NCBI RefSeq assembly: GCF_017643905.1
Contig: NZ_JAEPMO010000018.1
Coordinates: 1-39,594 of the forward strand
From: Marivita sp.
GTDB lineage: Bacteria; Pseudomonadota; Alphaproteobacteria; Rhodobacterales; Rhodobacteraceae
Direction of reading: 5' to 3'
DNA length: 39,594 nt
This document shows, piece after piece, positions 33,071 to 39,594 of this stretch; the stretch's first letter is position 1, and each line of letters begins with the position of its first letter. The notes under the pieces were generated by a model. The model worked only from the letters and a program-made list of their open reading frames with translations, had not been told where the DNA came from and ran no database searches. A program made the translations under genes and the position numbers.

Positions 33071-36000
33071 TCATTCTGCGGCGATCCCCTCAAGGCGATC
33101 TTCCAGAGCGTCGGCAGCGTCTTGCAACGCGGCCAGAGTTTCGGCGTCGGGGTGCCAGTAATTGCGGTCGTGGGCTTCGAGCAGGCGGTTCGCCATGCGG
33201 CTCGATGCGGTCGGATTGAGATCGGCCAGGCGCGCGCGCATCTCGGCATCGAGAACAAACGTTTCGCTGAGCCGCTGATAGACCCAAGGCTCGACCTTGC
33301 CGGTGGTGGCGGACCAGCCCATCGTGTTGGTCACTTGCGCTTCGATCTGGCGCACGCCTTCGGCACCGTGCTTGAGCATGCCTTCGAACCACTTGGGGTT
33401 CAGGCTCCGCGCGCGGGTTTCCAGAGCGACCTGATCTTGCAGTGTGCGGATCTTGCCGTTGCCGCGCGTGGTGTCAGAGATGTAGATGGCCGCTTCCTGC
33501 CCGCCGCGCGCGCGTTTCACCGCACGGGAGATGCCGCCCAGCGTGTCGAAGTAGTGATCGACGGTTGTGACACCCAGTTCCACGGATTCGAGGTTCTGGT
33601 AGGCCACATCGACGGTTTTCAGGGTCTCTTGCAGGAGCGCCGCGTTCGAGACGGCCTTGCCATTCACACCATACGCAAACGACTTACGTGCCTCATAAGC
33701 GTCTGCCAGTTCGTCCTCGTCGCCGAACGCGCTGCTGTCGACCAGCGCGTTCACGTTGGATCCGTAGGCACCTTCAGCGTTCGAGAAAACCCGAAGCGCC
33801 GCCGTTTCGAGATCGACACCGTTTTCCTGCGCATAAACCCACGCATGTGCGCGGATGTAGTTCAGCTCTAAGGGCTCGTCTGCTTCGGCCGCTTTCTTCG
33901 CGGCCTCAGCCAGCATGCGCGTCTGCAAAGGCAGAAGATCGCGGAAAATACCCGAGAGCGTCATCACAACGTCGATCCGCGGGCGACCCAGCTCTTCCAG
34001 CGGGATCAGGTCAGCACCCGAAAGGCGGCCGAAGCTGTCAAAGCGCGGTTTGGCACCGATCAGAGCCAAGGCCTGCGCCAAGGGTGCGCCGTCGGATTTG
34101 ATGTTGTCCGACCCCCAAAGCACCAGCGCAACTGTGCGTGGCAGCGACTTGTGTGTCGCCAGCAGAAGCTCTGCCTGCTTTGCACCATCGCGGCAGGCGA
34201 ACTCGGTCGGCATGCGGAAGGGATCAAAGGCGTGAATGTTCCGGCCTGTGGGCAGAACATCGGCAGACCGGATCAGATCGCCACCTGGAACCGGCGGCGT
34301 GTACCGACCCGCCATGGCGCGCAGAAGACCGGCAAGCTCGGTTTCTTCCTGCAGCAGCGCATCAACGCGGGCTTTGGTTTCTTCGTCTGCGGTTTCGATC
34401 AGCTTGAGGTATTCGGCCCGCGCAGCATCGCTGAACGTCTTTCCGACAATATGCAGACCATCGGGGATCAGCGCATCTTCGGTCTCGAGCAGCTTTAGCC
34501 ACAGCGCATCTGGGGCGCCGCCCTCCATATCAACCGCTGCGGCCTGTTCCGCGATCAATGTCTCCAACTCGGCCCGTTCATGGTCTGCCGGATCAAGCGA
34601 GCGCCAGCGTGTCAGGCTGTCCTTCAGCTCTTGCAGTCCTTTGTAGAGACCGGATTGCGCCAGAGGAGGCGTCAAATGCGTGACGGTCACAGCGCCAGAC
34701 CGACGCTTGGCCAAGGACGCTTCAGACGGGTTGTTGGATGCATAGAGATAGACATTGGGCATCTCGCCGATCAGCCGATCCGGCCAATCACGTGCGCCCA
34801 GCCCGGCTTGTTTGCCCGGCATGAATTCCAGTGCGCCATGCATTCCGAAATGCAGCACCACATCGGCGCAGAACGTGTTGCGCATCCAAAGGTAGAAGGT
34901 GACGAAGGCATGGGTCGGTGCGAAACCACGTTCAAACAACAGGCGCATCGGATCGCCTTCGTAGCCGAAGGTTGGCTGCACACCGACAAAGACCTTGCCG
35001 AACTGCGCGCCCAGAACGAACACGCCGCGTCCGTCTGACTGGATCTTGCCGGGGGCCGGACCCCAGACCGCTTCGATGGCCTTGAGCGGGGGCGTGTTGC
35101 GCACAATGTCATCGGCGCTCACATGAGCGGCGACATTTGCCTCCTGGCCGTATTGCTTCGCATTACCCTCAAGAACAGCGGCACGCAGCGCGGAAACGGT
35201 TTCAGGCGGATCGAGGTCGTAGCCATCGGCCTTCATCGCATGCAGCGTGTTGAACAGGGATTCGAAGACGTTCAGGTAAGCCGCAGTCCCAACCGCGCCG
35301 GCATTGGGCGGAAAACCAAAAAGCACGATGCCAACATTCTTGTCAGCGTTCTGCTTGCGCCGCAGCGTGGCCTGCCGAAGGGTTTTCTCGGCCAGGCTGT
35401 CGATCCGCTCGCGGCAGGGGGCCATGGCCTTGCTTGCCGTATCACTCGGGCACCGGTAATGGCATCCGTTGCATCCTTCGGGTCCGTGACGACCACCAAA
35501 CACGGTCGGGCAGGTCGCGCCATCAAGCTCGGGCAGAGCGATGAGCATGGTTGTCTCAATCGGCCCCAGACCCTGCTCACCATTCGCCCACTGGCCCAAA
35601 GTCTGGAATTCAAGCGGGTGCGCCGCGATGTAGGGTATGTCGAGATCCTTGAGAACCGCGACCGCAGCATTGCTGTCATTGTAGGCCGGGCCACCAACAA
35701 GACTGAACCCGGTCAGCGACACCATCGCGTCGATTGTGGTGCGATTATCTGAACGGAAGAATTCAGCAATCGCCGGACGACCGTCCAGGCCACCGGCAAA
35801 TGCCGGAACCACGGCCATGCCTTTGGCCTCAAACGCACGGATGACCGCATCGTAGTGCGCCGTGTCATTCGCCAGCACGTAAGACCGCATCATCAGCAGA
35901 CCGACGGTTGCCTTCACCTCGGCTGGGCGCGGCAGATCGGACAGCTCGGTTGTGATCCGATGAGGCAGATCGGGGTGATACAGAGCCACATCCGGGTATT

Positions 36001-36629
36001 CGATAGGCGCTTCAGCCGCTGCGCCCAACCACTCGCTCCGACCCTTGGCATATTTGCCCAAGAGGTAGCGCACCATCGCTTCGATGTTGTCGTCGGACCC
36101 GCCAAGCCAATATTGCATGACAAGGAACCACGACCGCAGATCCTGTGCCTTGCCGGGGATCAGCTTGAGCATCTTGGGCAGGCGGCGCAGCTGTTGCATC
36201 CGCTTTTCACCCTTCTCGACCTCTGACTCCGTCGATTTGGGTTTGAGGGACTTGAGGATCTTCATCAGACCGGATGCGGGTTTGCTCATGTCGAGCTTGC
36301 CCAGCTTGGTCAGCTTGATGATCTCGGCATCGGCAATGACGCCAACCATGCCGTCAACCTTATCCCGAACGGCGTGCAGGTCATCAAGGATTGGCTTGAT
36401 GTGTTCTTCGAGGAACAGAAGGTTCGCGACGACCATATCAGCGCTGGCAATCGCTGCCTTGGTTTCAGTCAAGGCTTCGGGCGTTTCCGCCCATTCGGCC
36501 GCCGCGTGGACCGAAACGTTGAGACCGGGAAAGTCCCGCGCCAAGTTGACCGATGCCCGCGCCACCGGACCAGCCGAGTGGCTGTCCAGCGTGATGATGG
36601 CGATGTTATACGCCCGGGCTTCGGAGAAA

Positions 36630-36640
<11 letters not shown>
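33071..36640 (-). CDS. bchH: Magnesium chelatase subunit BchH
   Basis: A 1189-residue porphyrin-binding subunit of Mg-chelatase, which inserts Mg into protoporphyrin IX with BchI and BchD (not in this window). Cobaltochelatase CobN-like features: [20 protein letters not shown] near 80, [12 protein letters not shown] near 210, [20 protein letters not shown] near 570, [20 protein letters not shown] followed by ARDWPD near 610, and [20 protein letters not shown] near the C-terminus. ATG 36640 is chosen because it lies inside the bchB end, giving an 11-base overlap, and starts [19 protein letters not shown]; the upstream in-frame ATG at 36688 would lie far inside bchB. Confidence 0.97.

Positions 36641-39594
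<2,954 letters not shown>

Overview
The window reads as chromosomal DNA of an aerobic anoxygenic phototroph of the Rhodobacterales (Roseobacter clade, Alphaproteobacteria). The basis is family recognition: bacteriochlorophyll and reaction-centre genes in the order known from that group, an oxygen-dependent cyclase (acsF), alphaproteobacterial 5-aminolevulinate synthase (hemA) next to a cytochrome c2, and housekeeping neighbourhoods typical of the order (argH/tlpA divergent, argH-lipoprotein-lysA-TIGR02302). No tRNA, rRNA, CRISPR, transposase or phage gene was seen. The species cannot be named from the sequence alone.

Region 1 (1-4.7 kb): the end of leuD and all of leuC on the minus strand with a tiny ORF upstream, then a MscS-type channel and a thiolase on the plus strand, closed by a strong stem-loop. 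Region 2 (4.8-10.2 kb): a hybrid histidine kinase with a degenerate inner receiver, overlapping tail to tail with yaaA, then recQ and a YggT-family membrane gene on the minus strand. Region 3 (10.3-15.4 kb): a plus-strand run of a thioesterase-like protein, an Atg22/UMF1-type MFS transporter, mepA, a phytase-like esterase-domain protein, a VUT/YhhQ transporter, then a structured leader with a very unusual ribosome-binding sequence and an intrinsic terminator directly in front of the ribosome-rescue gene arfB. Region 4 (15.4-22 kb): on the minus strand argH, a small lipoprotein, a DUF2834-like membrane protein, lysA and a TIGR02302 low-complexity membrane protein, with tlpA divergent from argH. 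Then a 463-bp gap with no convincing gene, and UDP-glucose 6-dehydrogenase.

Region 5 (23.8-39.6 kb): one unidirectional minus-strand photosynthesis superoperon, bchF(partial)-bchN-bchB-bchH-bchL-bchM-lhaA-puhA-puhB-puhC-orf98-acsF-puhE-hemA-cycA, ending at a textbook terminator. HemA makes 5-aminolevulinate. BchH, BchM and AcsF carry out early Mg-branch steps. BchLNB reduces protochlorophyllide and BchF hydrates the vinyl group. LhaA and PuhB/C/E assist assembly of the light-harvesting and reaction-centre complex, PuhA is its H subunit, and CycA returns electrons to it. Seven of the fourteen junctions are overlaps of 1-11 bp, pointing to coupled translation.

The most unusual sequence is the 170-nt element at 14797-14966. 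It carries a 17-base perfect complement of the usual 16S rRNA 3' end, an 18-codon ORF, a long-range set of alternative pairings and an intrinsic terminator that arfB transcription would apparently have to read through.
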